A program made the translations under genes and the position numbers. Below are positions 10,470-18,872 of a stretch of DNA of 64,000 nucleotides, piece by piece. The stretch's first letter is position 1, and every line of letters begins with the position of its first letter. The notes beneath the pieces were generated by a model. The model was given only the letters and a program-made list of their open reading frames with translations, was not told the origin of the DNA and searched no databases. The DNA is from Gilvimarinus chinensis DSM 19667 (GTDB lineage Bacteria; Pseudomonadota; Gammaproteobacteria; Pseudomonadales; Cellvibrionaceae), in NCBI RefSeq assembly GCF_000377745.1, contig NZ_KB898706.1, positions 496,001-560,000 of the forward strand. The letters are read 5' to 3'.

Positions 10470-10658
10470 TTATTCAAGCTCATCATTCTGCGCTACGGCA
10501 TCTTCCCCGGGTATCCGGTGGCCTTCATTGGCCCACTCACCTAAATCAATCAGCTTACAGCGTTCGCTGCAAAACGGGCGAAAGGGGTAGCGCTCGCTCC
10601 AGGTAATGGCTTTTTGGCAGGTGGGGCAGTTGAGTTTAATCAGTGTGTCTTGGCTCAC
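10470..10658 (-). CDS. yacG: DNA gyrase inhibitor / zinc protein YacG
   Basis: Small zinc-finger protein of 62 residues that in E. coli binds GyrB and blocks its DNA binding. It has the family pattern CPTCQK...[15 protein letters not shown], with four cysteine ligands, and an acidic tail. The start codon is GTG (complement of 10656-10658). It lies downstream of coaE on the same strand, with a 29-base gap, in the usual coaE-yacG pairing. Confidence 0.95.
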   Translation of the reverse strand: MSQDTLIKLNCPTCQKAITWSERYPFRPFCSERCKLIDLGEWANEGHRIPGEDAVAQNDELE

Positions 10659-10687
10659 GGGTATCTCGGGTAATTTAGTGTTAGGGG

Positions 10688-11296
10688 TTAGTTGTTGGCG
10701 GCTTTGGCAAGTTGCAAATACTCTTGGTGTAGCGCTTCAACTTGCGGAACTAGGTCTTCTAACGAGCCGTGATTGTGCAGAATGTCATCCGCCTTGGCAA
10801 GGCGCTGGGTTCGCGCCAGCTGGGTCGCCATAATGGCTTTAATACGCTCGGCATCCGAATTGTCGCGCGCCGCAGCGCGCTGTATTTGTTCAGATTCTTC
10901 GCAGTCAATAACCAGAATGCGCGATGTCAATTGGTGCTGGTCCGTCTCCAATAGCAGCGGCGAGACCAGCAAAGCATAAGGCGAGGGTGCCTCGCCAAGC
11001 TGCTGAATAATCAGCTTGCGAATGGCCGGGTGTAATAAATCCTCTAGCCAGGTTTTGGCCTGAGGGTCGTTAAAAATAATCTCGCGCAACGCGCGCCGGT
11101 TTAATTCGCCGTTAGGCAGTAAAATATCCGCGCCGAAATGCGCGGCAATCGCAGCAAGACAAATCGTACCCGGCTCCACCACCTCCCGCGCTGCGATATC
11201 GGCATCTACCACGGTAACGCCATAGCCGGCAAATAAATCCGCTGCCGCACTTTTACCGCTGCCAATGCCGCCGGTTAGGCCGATGATGAGAGACAT
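10688..11296 (-). CDS. coaE: Dephospho-CoA kinase
   Basis: Last step of coenzyme A synthesis: phosphorylates the 3'-hydroxyl of dephospho-CoA. The 202-residue protein starts with the Walker A motif [18 protein letters not shown] and contains the [15 protein letters not shown] and [10 protein letters not shown] family segments and the lid arginines ([13 protein letters not shown]). Pseudomonas-type genomes place it directly after pilD. Here 768 bases separate the two genes, most of them taken up by an inverted-repeat element. It therefore probably has its own promoter. Confidence 0.95.
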   Translation of the reverse strand: MSLIIGLTGGIGSGKSAAADLFAGYGVTVVDADIAAREVVEPGTICLAAIAAHFGADILLPNGELNRRALREIIFNDPQAKTWLEDLLHPAIRKLIIQQLGEAPSPYALLVSPLLLETDQHQLTSRILVIDCEESEQIQRAAARDNSDAERIKAIMATQLARTQRLAKADDILHNHGSLEDLVPQVEALHQEYLQLAKAANN

Positions 11297-11354
11297 AGGT
11301 TGTGACCTTTGGGTAGATATTGATGGTTGGTGCGCTAAGGCGCGCCTATTTTAT

Positions 11355-11983
11355 GCCCGAATCGCCGGGCGTTGCGAGTTACTTTTTAGGGGTAAAAAGT
11401 AACCAAAAACCTCGCCCAACATCTGGCCCCTTCGGGGTCCCCTCACTCCGGCCAATTTTAGCGGTCGGTCTAAACCGCACGTCCATGTGCGCTTAGACCT
11501 TTCGCGCTCGCAGCCCAGGCTGGCCTCTCTGCTCCTTTGGGGCATTCACCTTCTCCAGAGCGCTCAACCCCTAAAATCAGCCTCCGCTCGGCTCAGCTGT
11601 AAACGGGCGATAACCCCAATTGGCTCCACGCTATGACGGTGTAGAAAGTCTAATAAGTTAACGTCACTAAATGTAAAGATTTCTCTCGCATAAAGTTATT
11701 GATTCTAAATCCAACTACGAAGTGCCGCTTTTGGCTCCCGTAGAGCCCGCCGAATGGAGGTCTGCTTTTTGTGGGTACGCGCACAGGACGTGCGCACAAG
11801 CATCGTCAGGCCAGGGACAAGGTGAATTGCGCAGCATGAGAGGGTGCCCTGGGGTACGGCCTGTCGATGCGGCCCACAAAAACAGACTGGAGTGAGGAGA
11901 CCCGTAGGGCGGGATCTTCGGGGAAGGGGTTTTGGTTACTTTTTACCCTTAAAAAGTAACTCGCAACGCCCGGCGACACGGGC
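11355..11983. repeat. Gene-free element bounded by long inverted repeats (MITE-like or palindromic repeat unit)
   Basis: The gap between coaE and pilD (11297-12064) has no credible gene. Bases 11355-11411 and 11928-11983 are near-perfect reverse complements (about 55 bp, three substitutions and one indel). Similarity continues inward at a lower level for about 50 bp more (shared GAGTGAGG-GACCC, GTTTTGGTTAC). Each arm contains its own palindrome: GTTACTTTTTA with TAAAAAGTAAC around GGGG (11378-11403) and around CCCT (11935-11960). Short open frames across the element end in similar peptides only because the arms are inverted copies. No transposase and no clear target-site duplication were seen. 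Confidence 0.8.
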
Positions 11984-12018
11984 AAACAAAAAGCCGTTCG
12001 CCAGCGCAACAGTTTGTT

Positions 12019-12046
12019 CAGACCTCAGACCTCAGACCTCAGACCT
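12019..12046. repeat. Heptamer tandem repeat (CAGACCT)x4
   Basis: Four exact copies of CAGACCT lie between the inverted-repeat element and the 3' end of pilD, followed by a short palindrome CGGTC-GTCA-GACCG (12047-12060). Slippage-prone, noncoding. Confidence 0.85.
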
Positions 12047-12064
12047 CGGTCGTCAGACCGGTTA

Positions 12065-12919
12065 TTAACCCACCATCGCTATCTGCAGATACCGCGCGAC
12101 AATTTCATCACCCCACAGCATGGCAATCCAACCAGCTATGGCCAGGTAAGGCCCAAAGGGGATGGGAATGTTTTTATCCCGGCCTTTAATCACAATCAGC
12201 GCAACGCCAATGACCGCTCCCACCAGGGAGGATAAAATGATAATTAAGGGCAGCATCTGCCAGCCCATCCAGGCACCCAGAGCGGCCAATAGTTTAAAGT
12301 CGCCGTAGCCCATGCCCTCTTTGCCGGTTAACAGTTTAAACACCCAAAACACCGACCATAGTGACAAATAACCAAATACCGCCCCCCACAGGGCGCTGGG
12401 CAAGTCAGTTATTAGGCCAAAGCTGTTTACAAGTAGCCCTAGCCACAGCAACGGCAGGGTGATGTTATCCGGCAACAGTTGAGTGTCAAAATCAATCACC
12501 GTCAGGGTTAGCAGTGCCCAGGTAAATATCAATACTGCTGCCGCCTGCCAGGTAACACCAAAATAAAACACCACCGCGACGGACAATAAAGCCGTAGCCA
12601 GTTCAATGATTGGGTAGCGGGGGGATATACGAACCTGACAATTGGCGCAGCGCCCTTTTAGCAGTAAATAGCTAATAACCGGAATATTCTGCCAGGGCTT
12701 AATGGGCGCCTTGCACTTGGGGCAGTGGCTGGCGGGAAAAGCCAGCCCCAGCTTTTCATCGGCTGGGGCGGGTTGTTCTAGTAGCTCGCAGCATTGGGTT
12801 TTCCAGGATGCTTCGAGAATTTTTGGGAGGCGGAGTATTAGGACATTTAGAAAGCTACCTAAAACTAAACCAAATAAAGTCGTAAATAGGTAAATAAACC
12901 ACAAAGGTAGCTCAGACAT
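12065..12919 (-). CDS. pilD: Prepilin peptidase / N-methyltransferase PilD
   Basis: Inner-membrane aspartic protease that cleaves type IV prepilin and pseudopilin leaders and methylates the new N-terminal residue. The 284 residues contain the two CxxC pairs of the cytoplasmic zinc domain (CPKCKAPI, CANCQVRI). The two catalytic aspartates are in VIDFDTQLLPD and GYGDFKLLAALG, within a run of about eight membrane helices. It is last in the minus-strand set pilB-pilC-pilD, with an 8-base gap from pilC. It should process both pilins at 16234-17323. Confidence 0.96.
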   Translation of the reverse strand: MSELPLWFIYLFTTLFGLVLGSFLNVLILRLPKILEASWKTQCCELLEQPAPADEKLGLAFPASHCPKCKAPIKPWQNIPVISYLLLKGRCANCQVRISPRYPIIELATALLSVAVVFYFGVTWQAAAVLIFTWALLTLTVIDFDTQLLPDNITLPLLWLGLLVNSFGLITDLPSALWGAVFGYLSLWSVFWVFKLLTGKEGMGYGDFKLLAALGAWMGWQMLPLIIILSSLVGAVIGVALIVIKGRDKNIPIPFGPYLAIAGWIAMLWGDEIVARYLQIAMVG

Positions 12920-12927
12920 TATTAACC

Positions 12928-14187
12928 TTAAATTACCTGACCAAGTTGGAAAATCGGTAAATACATGGCGACCATTAATCCGCCAACAAGTATACCCAAT
13001 ATAGACATAATCATAGGTTCTAATAAGGAGGATAAACTATCGACTTTGTTGTCGACCTCTTCCTCGTAGTAACTGGCGACTTTGTCTAGCATTTCGTCTA
13101 GTGCACCAGACTCTTCACCGATGGCAGCCATTTGGATAAGAAGTGAGGGAAACATTCCTTGGTTTCGTATAGATGAGTTAAGCGGAATCCCTGTGGAGAC
13201 TTCTTCTTTTACGCGAGTAATGGCGTCAGAGTAAAGCTGATTGCCGGCCGCTCCAGCGACAGAGTCAAGCGCGTCGATTAAAGGGACGCCCGCGGCAAAA
13301 GTTGTAGATAAGGTTCTCGCAAAGCGCGCCATCACAGATAAATAAATTATATCGCCTATAACTGGCAGCTTGAGGGTGTACTTATCAATGAGGTACGAGA
13401 ATTTTTTATTTTTGAGTTTGAGCTCTTTTACTAAAAAAACTAAAGCGATTGCCGAGATAAAAAAGATAATCCAATAGTTTTGAGCTAAGTCAGAAAGGTG
13501 TAAAACAAATAGTGTAAATGCTGGGAGTTCTGCACCAAAGTTTCCAAAGGTTTGAGCGAATTGAGGAACGACTTTAATTAACAGAATGGCTGTTACTACT
13601 ATTGCCACAAGCACAACAGCGGCTGGATATGTGAGTGCTTTTTTAATCTTTGATTTCAAGGCCTCTGTTTTTTCTTTGTAAGTCGCAATTCGATCTAGCA
13701 TGGTTTCCAGTGCGCCGGACTGCTCGCCGGCTTCTACCAAGTTACAGAACAAATCGTCAAAATGGCGAGGATGCTTTCGCAGGGCTGGAGCGAAGCCGGT
13801 GCCTGAAGCGACCTCGTCACGAATATCAAAAATCAACTCTCTGAGTGATGGATTGTCCACTCCTTCGGCCACAATCTCAAAAGCTTGAACAAGTGGTACG
13901 CCAGCCTTCATCATGGTGGCCATCTGCCGGGAAAATACCGCAATATCGCTGGGTTTGATTTTTTTCTTGCCGCCGCCAAACAATGGTTTAGGCTTTTTCT
14001 TAACGGATTGAACTGCTAGGCCTTGTTTTTGTAATTGGGCGCGAATCAGCGCGGGGCTGGTGCCGGACATTTCCCCTTGCACTTTTTTACCCTTTTTATC
14101 CGCCGCTTTATAAAGGTAAGTTTGGCTGGTTATTGCTTTAGCCGGACGTCTTTTTTTACTTGTTTTTTGCGCAGTTGCAGTGGCCAT
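12928..14187 (-). CDS. pilC: Type IV pilus inner-membrane platform protein PilC
   Basis: Polytopic platform protein on which the PilB and PilT ATPases act. The 419 residues comprise a basic N-terminal tail and two GspF/T2SSF repeats (about 75-200 and 280-400). Each repeat contains the family signature around FSRQMATMMKAGVPL and FARTLSTTFAAGVPL. Membrane segments lie between and after the repeats. The start lies 3 bases from the pilB stop, so the genes are co-transcribed and probably translationally coupled. Confidence 0.96.
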   Translation of the reverse strand: MATATAQKTSKKRRPAKAITSQTYLYKAADKKGKKVQGEMSGTSPALIRAQLQKQGLAVQSVKKKPKPLFGGGKKKIKPSDIAVFSRQMATMMKAGVPLVQAFEIVAEGVDNPSLRELIFDIRDEVASGTGFAPALRKHPRHFDDLFCNLVEAGEQSGALETMLDRIATYKEKTEALKSKIKKALTYPAAVVLVAIVVTAILLIKVVPQFAQTFGNFGAELPAFTLFVLHLSDLAQNYWIIFFISAIALVFLVKELKLKNKKFSYLIDKYTLKLPVIGDIIYLSVMARFARTLSTTFAAGVPLIDALDSVAGAAGNQLYSDAITRVKEEVSTGIPLNSSIRNQGMFPSLLIQMAAIGEESGALDEMLDKVASYYEEEVDNKVDSLSSLLEPMIMSILGILVGGLMVAMYLPIFQLGQVI

Positions 14188-14190
14188 AGT

Positions 14191-15897
14191 TTAGTCCTTG
14201 GTGACTCGGTTGGCTTCTTCCAGGCTGGTTAAGCCTTGTGCAGCTTTTCGTAATGCTGAAACCCGCAAATTATTAAATCCGGCGGCTTGGGCTGCCTTGG
14301 CAATTTGCAGAGAATTCCCCCCCTCCATTATAAGGGAGGATATCTCAGGGGTAATGCGAACCACTTCATATACCCCGACCCGTCCTTTATAACCTTTTAA
14401 ACAAGCATCGCAGCCTACCGGGTGGTACAGCTCAAACTCTTCCCGCGGTATCCCGATATCATCAAATCCTTCCTGGGTTAAAATGTCATCCGGTATATCG
14501 TCCGCCGGTTTGCGGCATTTGGTGCAAAGCCGTCTGGCCAAGCGCTGAGCAATAATCAGGCTAACACTGGTGGCCACGTTAAAGGCGGGTACGCCCATAT
14601 TCAAAAGGCGGGTTAGAGTTTCCGGTGCGCTATTGGTGTGCAGGGTAGAGAGTACCAAGTGCCCGGTTTGCGCGGCCTTAATAGCAATTTCCGCGGTTTC
14701 CAGGTCGCGAATCTCCCCCACCATTACAATATCCGGGTCTTGTCGAAGGAAGGAGCGTAACGCTTCGGCAAAGCTAAGCCCCACCTTGGTATTCATTTGC
14801 ACCTGGTTAATACCCTCCAGGTTTATTTCCACCGGGTCTTCGGCGGTAGAAATATTACGCTCTTCGGTATTCAAAATATTCAGCCCGGTATACAAAGACA
14901 CCGTTTTACCGCTGCCTGTAGGCCCGGTCACCAAAATCATACCCTGAGGCTGCTCCAGCGCTTCCAGGTACATCTGCTTTTGGTCATCCTCATAGCCCAG
15001 GGCGTCAATACCCAGCTTGGCGGAGCTTGGGTCCAGAATCCGCAGCACGATTTTCTCGCCAAACAGGGTGGGCAGGGTATTTACCCGAAAATCAATGGCG
15101 CGGGTTTTGGATATTTTCATTTTAATCCGGCCATCCTGTGGTACTCGGCGCTCGGAAATATCCATTTGCGACATAACCTTTAAGCGCGCTGCCAACCGTG
15201 TGGCCAAGTTAATGGGCGGTTTGGATACTTCCTGTAATATACCGTCGGTGCGAAGCCGTATCCGGTAGGCTTTTTCATAAGGCTCAAAGTGAATGTCCGA
15301 AGCGCCGATTTTTATCGCATCCAACAGAATTTTATTAATAAAGCGTACAATGGGCGCTTCGTCTGCCTCACTGGTGGCCTCTTCCTGCTTGGCATCGCCG
15401 CCTTCGGTGTCCAAGTCCAGGTCATCATCGTCCAGCCCGCCCAGAGCATCGCTTAGGCTTTCTTCATTAGCGTTTATATAGGCTTCAAGGGCGGGGGCCA
15501 GCTTGTCGGCCTCTACCAATACCGCTTCGGTATTAATGCCGGTATTAAATTTAATTTCATCCAGGGCGTGCAGGTTGGTAGGGTCCACCATGCCCACAAA
15601 CAACCGGTTGCCACGGCGCATTAACGGCAGGGCGTGGTGTTTTTCAATCAGCTTTGGGTCCACCAGCTTTTGTGGCAGGGCGCTGGGGCTAATGGCGCGA
15701 ATATCAAACACCGGGGTGCCAAACTCATCGGCGGCTATTTGCGCGACGGTTCGGGCATCCAGAATATCGTTTTGCACCAAATACAGCGCAAACGGCAGTT
15801 TTTGTTTGTTGGCCTGGGTCAGGCCGTCCGCGGCCAGGGTTTCATCCAGTACCCCGTCCATTACCAGTCGTTTTGCCAATCCGCTGAGTGCTGCCAT
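14191..15897 (-). CDS. pilB: Type IV pilus extension ATPase PilB
   Basis: Cytoplasmic hexameric ATPase that powers pilus assembly. The 568 residues include an N-terminal MshEN/GspE-N domain, Walker A (GPTGSGKT) near residue 320, the Asp box (EDPVEINLEGINQ), Walker B (DIVMVGEIRD), the His box (GHLVLSTLHTN) and a tetracysteine zinc motif (CTKC...CDAC). An acidic insert (GGLDDDDLDLDTEGGD) lies at about 152-167. First gene of pilBCD, facing away from pilA; the 336-base intergenic region must carry promoters in both directions. Confidence 0.97.
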   Translation of the reverse strand: MAALSGLAKRLVMDGVLDETLAADGLTQANKQKLPFALYLVQNDILDARTVAQIAADEFGTPVFDIRAISPSALPQKLVDPKLIEKHHALPLMRRGNRLFVGMVDPTNLHALDEIKFNTGINTEAVLVEADKLAPALEAYINANEESLSDALGGLDDDDLDLDTEGGDAKQEEATSEADEAPIVRFINKILLDAIKIGASDIHFEPYEKAYRIRLRTDGILQEVSKPPINLATRLAARLKVMSQMDISERRVPQDGRIKMKISKTRAIDFRVNTLPTLFGEKIVLRILDPSSAKLGIDALGYEDDQKQMYLEALEQPQGMILVTGPTGSGKTVSLYTGLNILNTEERNISTAEDPVEINLEGINQVQMNTKVGLSFAEALRSFLRQDPDIVMVGEIRDLETAEIAIKAAQTGHLVLSTLHTNSAPETLTRLLNMGVPAFNVATSVSLIIAQRLARRLCTKCRKPADDIPDDILTQEGFDDIGIPREEFELYHPVGCDACLKGYKGRVGVYEVVRITPEISSLIMEGGNSLQIAKAAQAAGFNNLRVSALRKAAQGLTSLEEANRVTKD

Positions 15898-16059
15898 AGC
15901 TTAGGTGCTTTTTTTGGTGTGGTTTATAGCTTATGTCGCTAACGCCCTGTTAATTCTGGCGATTCGCAAAGGTCACTTACTTTACGAACTGTGGCGGTCT
16001 TTGGCAATGCCTGTTGCGCTAAGGCGTGATTAGTAGCGTGGGGCTAGAACATTACTGAG

Positions 16060-16074
16060 TGACATTTTTTGTCA
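16060..16074. promoter_or_regulatory. Palindrome upstream of pilA, candidate PilR enhancer site
   Basis: TGACA-TTTTT-TGTCA is a perfect 5-bp inverted repeat about 100-113 bases before the predicted pilA transcription start. PilR sites in Pseudomonas contain TGTC elements at about this distance. A second palindrome, TGAGC-GG-GCTCA, lies at 16100-16111. The rest of the 336-base pilB-pilA gap (15898-16233) shows only the sigma-54 box. Confidence 0.45.
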
Positions 16075-16145
16075 GGTGGTGAAATTTTACGGCAGTTTTT
16101 GAGCGGGCTCAGGTCGTAAGAGCGGCATTTAATACTTAATCGGAC

Positions 16146-16162
16146 TTGGCCCGGGCTTTGCT
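16146..16162 (+). promoter_or_regulatory. Sigma-54 promoter of pilA
   Basis: TTGGCCCGGGCTTTGCT matches the -24/-12 consensus TGGCAC-N5-TTGCW, with one substitution in the -24 box and the exact GG-N10-GC spacing (GG 16148-16149, GC 16160-16161). The predicted start is near 16173, leaving a leader of about 60 bases to the pilin ATG. PilS/PilR plus RpoN control of pilA is established in Pseudomonas; rpoN is at 39119-40645. Confidence 0.75.
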
Positions 16163-16233
16163 TTTAAGCTGGTAGACCCTTGGGGTCGGTTTAAAAACAA
16201 TGATTTCAAATTGAGCATACATTGGAGGCTCTG

Positions 16234-16716
16234 ATGAAGAAGCAACAAGGTTTTACTTTGATTGAATTGATGATCGTGGTAGCGATTATTGGTATTTTGG
16301 CTGCCGTGGCTCTGCCTGCATATCAAGATTACACAATCCGTTCGCAAGTTACTGAAGGTATGAGCTTGGCTTCTGCAGCGAAAACTGCGGTAGCTGAGAC
16401 TTATATCAACCGCGGCACAGTTCCCGCTGACCGTACCGCAGCTGGTATGTCTGCGACACCTACTGACACTAACGGCCAGTATGTTTCTCAAGTAGACGTT
16501 AACGCTGGTGAAATTGTTATCACTTTCGGGGCGAACGTTAACTCTAATATCAATGGCAATACCCTCGTGCTGACTCCTTACGAGTCTGCTGACGGTTCGA
16601 TTGCTTGGCAGTGCAACAGCGCGACAAATGGCCCCGCTCCGGGCGGCGCTGCCTTGGGTGGTCCAACCGCCGGCAGTCTGCCAGCTCAGTATGCTCCTGC
16701 TCAGTGCCGTACTTAA
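16234..16716 (+). CDS. pilA: Type IV major pilin PilA
   Basis: Structural subunit of the type IV pilus. The frame opens at 16222, but the ATG at 16234 is preceded by TTGGAGG and gives the classic short leader MKKQQG^FTLIELM with Glu5 after the cleavage site, 160 residues in all. The hydrophobic N-terminal helix is followed by a globular domain with two cysteines near the C-terminus (WQCNSA, PAQCRT), which would close a short D-region loop. Expression is predicted to be sigma-54 dependent, and a strong terminator follows directly, so this is probably the major pilin. Confidence 0.95.
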   Translation: MKKQQGFTLIELMIVVAIIGILAAVALPAYQDYTIRSQVTEGMSLASAAKTAVAETYINRGTVPADRTAAGMSATPTDTNGQYVSQVDVNAGEIVITFGANVNSNINGNTLVLTPYESADGSIAWQCNSATNGPAPGGAALGGPTAGSLPAQYAPAQCRT

Positions 16717-16748
16717 TTTAGGTTAGGTTGCAGTTAGCGTAAGCTGAC

Positions 16749-16787
16749 AAAGGCCGTCTCTTGGGGGTTCCGGAGACGGCCTTTTTT
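16749..16787 (+). terminator. Strong intrinsic terminator after pilA
   Basis: GGCCGTCTC (16752-16760) pairs perfectly with GAGACGGCC (16773-16781), flanked by AAA and TTTTTT. It separates the first pilin gene from the second. Confidence 0.92.
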
Positions 16788-16840
16788 ATGTTGTGTTAGC
16801 AGGGGCTTCTTAGAATTGCTTATGGCCGGGGAATTATGAA

Positions 16841-17323
16841 ATGAAAAAAAATACCGGTTTTACCTTGATCGAATTAATGATTGTAGTGGCAATCATTGGC
16901 ATTTTGGCGTCTATCGCCTTGCCAGCTTATAAAGATTATACAATCCGCTCTCAGGTTGCAGAGGGGATGAGTTTGGCTTCGGCGGCCAAAGCGGCGGTGG
17001 CTGAAACCTATATTAATCGTGCAGTTGTGCCTGTTGATCGCCTTGGTGCGGGAATGAGTGCAGCTGCTACCGATACCAGTGGCCAGTACGTACTTTCTGT
17101 AGATGTGGCAGCGGGGGAAATCGTTGTTACATTTGGTGTGAATGCGAACCCTGAAATCGCCAATACTACTTTAATTTTAACCGCTTATGAGTCAGCAGAT
17201 GGATCGCTAGCTTGGCAATGTAATAGTGCGTCTAACGGTCCGGTGCCGGGTGGCGTAGCGCTTGGTGGTCCAACGGTGGGAACATTGCCTTCTCGTTACG
17301 CACCAACAGAGTGTCGATCTTAG
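16841..17323 (+). CDS. Second type IV pilin, tandem paralogue of PilA
   Basis: A 160-residue prepilin with leader MKKNTG^FTLIELM and Glu5. It is clearly a duplicate of the upstream pilin: same length, near-identical N-terminal helix, the shared segment [16 protein letters not shown], and the same C-terminal cysteine loop (WQCNSAS, PTECRS). Many third-position differences show that the copies have diverged while keeping the protein. The ATG at 16841 follows GGGGAA. No sigma-54 box was found in the 53 bases after the pilA terminator, so expression is either low, by readthrough, or from an unrecognised promoter. Confidence 0.92.
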   Translation: MKKNTGFTLIELMIVVAIIGILASIALPAYKDYTIRSQVAEGMSLASAAKAAVAETYINRAVVPVDRLGAGMSAAATDTSGQYVLSVDVAAGEIVVTFGVNANPEIANTTLILTAYESADGSLAWQCNSASNGPVPGGVALGGPTVGTLPSRYAPTECRS

Positions 17324-17472
17324 TTGGGAAGGACAAAAAGAGGCTGGTTTATATAAAAAGCCTACTCGGTTCATTGCTTCAGCGGCCACTTTGGGGTATC
17401 GGGGACAGCTCTTTGATTTTTGATCAATCTTTTCTAGCCTAGTTGATGCCATTGATTCGAATGGAGGCGATT

Positions 17473-17643
17473 ATGGGTGGGCCCTTAACGGATAGAGTAT
17501 CCCGGCGTTCTGTTTCATATTACCCTCGAGGCGATCGTCGCGAAGCGACTTATACAATGAGCGGCAGGCTTTGCTGGATGTGTTAACTGCTGCTGGCGTC
17601 CGATTTAACTGGGATGCCATGTCGATTGTTTGATGGATAGCTA
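17473..17643 (+). pseudogene. Remnant of a REP-associated tyrosine transposase (RAYT, Y1 family), 5' part only
   Basis: Read across frames, this stretch recovers the start of a RAYT protein. ATG at 17473 gives MGGPL, then RIEYPGVLFHIT, GDRREATY, NERQALLDVLTAAGVRFNW and CHVDCLMDS. The family consensus is roughly RPLRIEYPG-LYHVTSRGDRRE-IY and FNWVCHAYCLMDNH. At least four one-base frameshifts (near 17488, 17529, 17555 and 17611) and a stop break it, and the catalytic HxH region and the rest are absent. GGGGACAG at 17401 is a motif I associate with such elements. Apart from this remnant, the gap from 17324 to 17729 holds nothing I recognise. Confidence 0.75.
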
Positions 17644-17729
17644 GTACCACCTTATAGGCGAAACGCCGGGTACGGAATTAATGCGGGAGAAAAATAATGT
17701 TGTATTCAATATCCAGCGTTAGGCCGCCT

Positions 17730-18584
17730 TCATTTTGTCACCCGCATAGATAAATCCACCGCCCGGCAGTGTTTGGTCAGTGCCCCTACGGATATGCGGC
17801 TGATATTTTTAAACAGCGCTTTTTGCGCGTTAATTTTTGCGATATCCACGCCGCCGGATACTTCCAGCTGGGCAGTAAATTCCCGCCCTTCTAAATGTTG
17901 GTTGACTTCAGCTAAATCCATTTCGTCCAGCATAATAATATCTGCACCGCTGGCGAGGGCTTGATCCAGTTCTTCCAGGGTTTCTACTTCTACCTCCACC
18001 GGTTTGCCGGGGGCAATGTCGCGTGCTTTGGTTACGGCATTTTCAATGCTGCCTGCGGCGGCTATATGGTTCTCTTTGATTAAAAAGGCGTCGAACAGGC
18101 CGATACGGTGGTTATGGCAGCCGCCGCAGGTGACGGCGTACTTTTGTGCCAGGCGCAGGCCGGGCAGAGTTTTTCGGGTATCTAGAATTTGTATGGGCAG
18201 GCCTTCTACCTGTTGGGCGTACTGCTGGGCGGTGGTGGCAATGCCGGATAATAGTTGTACAAAGTTAAGGGCGGTGCGTTCGCCGGTCAGTAATGAGCGC
18301 GCGGGGCCTTTGAACTCAAAAAGCAAGCTGTTGGCGCAGGCCGTTTGGCCGTCGTCGATGTGCCAGATGATGTCAACTTGCGGGTCTAGCTGGCGAAAGG
18401 TTTCGGTGACCCAGGCTTTGCCGCAAAAAATACAGTCTTCACGCGTAATAACCTTGGCGTGGGCCATTTCATCAGCGGGTACAAGCTGGGCCGTGATGTC
18501 CCCTTCGCCTATATCTTCGGCTAGGGCGGCAGTAACGTTACGGATGATGTCGGCTTCAAGGCCGGGCAGAGGGTGATTCTTCAT
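17730..18584 (-). CDS. nadC: Nicotinate-nucleotide pyrophosphorylase (quinolinate phosphoribosyltransferase)
   Basis: NAD biosynthesis enzyme that converts quinolinate and PRPP to nicotinate mononucleotide, CO2 and PPi. The 284-residue protein has the family segments ALAEDIGEGDITAQLVP, GERTALNFVQLLSGIAT, DTRKTLPGLR (substrate-binding), GGCHNHRIGLFDAFLIKENH and the C-terminal barrel motifs DIIMLDEM and EVSGGVD. It neighbours pilin genes as in Pseudomonas. The 288-base gap up to the divergent DUF1631 gene must hold both promoters; no convincing boxes were found. Confidence 0.96.
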   Translation of the reverse strand: MKNHPLPGLEADIIRNVTAALAEDIGEGDITAQLVPADEMAHAKVITREDCIFCGKAWVTETFRQLDPQVDIIWHIDDGQTACANSLLFEFKGPARSLLTGERTALNFVQLLSGIATTAQQYAQQVEGLPIQILDTRKTLPGLRLAQKYAVTCGGCHNHRIGLFDAFLIKENHIAAAGSIENAVTKARDIAPGKPVEVEVETLEELDQALASGADIIMLDEMDLAEVNQHLEGREFTAQLEVSGGVDIAKINAQKALFKNISRISVGALTKHCRAVDLSMRVTK

Positions 18585-18872
18585 AATTTGTTGGCATGGT
18601 TGGGATGCGGGTGGCGTATTGTACTGGGTGACGTTCGAAAGCGCAGCTATCGGTCGGCCTGTTAGGTGGGGCGCTTACCAAGAGGTGTTTGATTTTTAAC
18701 CTTTCTTATAGGGAAATGTTTTAATTTTTCGTAGTTAATTTCTTGCTGGTATAAAGGGGCGGTGCATTTAGCAATAAGTGTGATATATCGCTCAGTGTGT
18801 GAAACTTCTGCAGCAATTGCTGATGTTGGGTCTTATACTGCAAGCTGAAAATTCCCTACCGGATGCCTTTGC

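Noticed and set aside
11351-12068. Short ORFs at 11351-11545 (minus) and 11844-12068 (plus) with similar C-terminal peptides
   Set aside because: Their similarity comes from the inverted repeat arms; there is no ribosome-binding site and no known family. Treated as artefacts of the element.
15992-16009. TTGGCAATGCCTGTTGCG as a second sigma-54 box before pilA
   Set aside because: The GG-to-GC spacing is 11, one base too long; sigma-54 is strict about spacing, and a correctly spaced box lies closer to the gene.
17341-17362. AGGCT...AGCCT hairpin as a terminator of the second pilin
   Set aside because: Only five paired bases plus an interrupted A/T stem, and no T-tract.
16718-17729. tRNA gene beside pilA, as in Pseudomonas aeruginosa
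   Set aside because: No cloverleaf or conserved TTCGA T-loop arm was found between the pilins and nadC.
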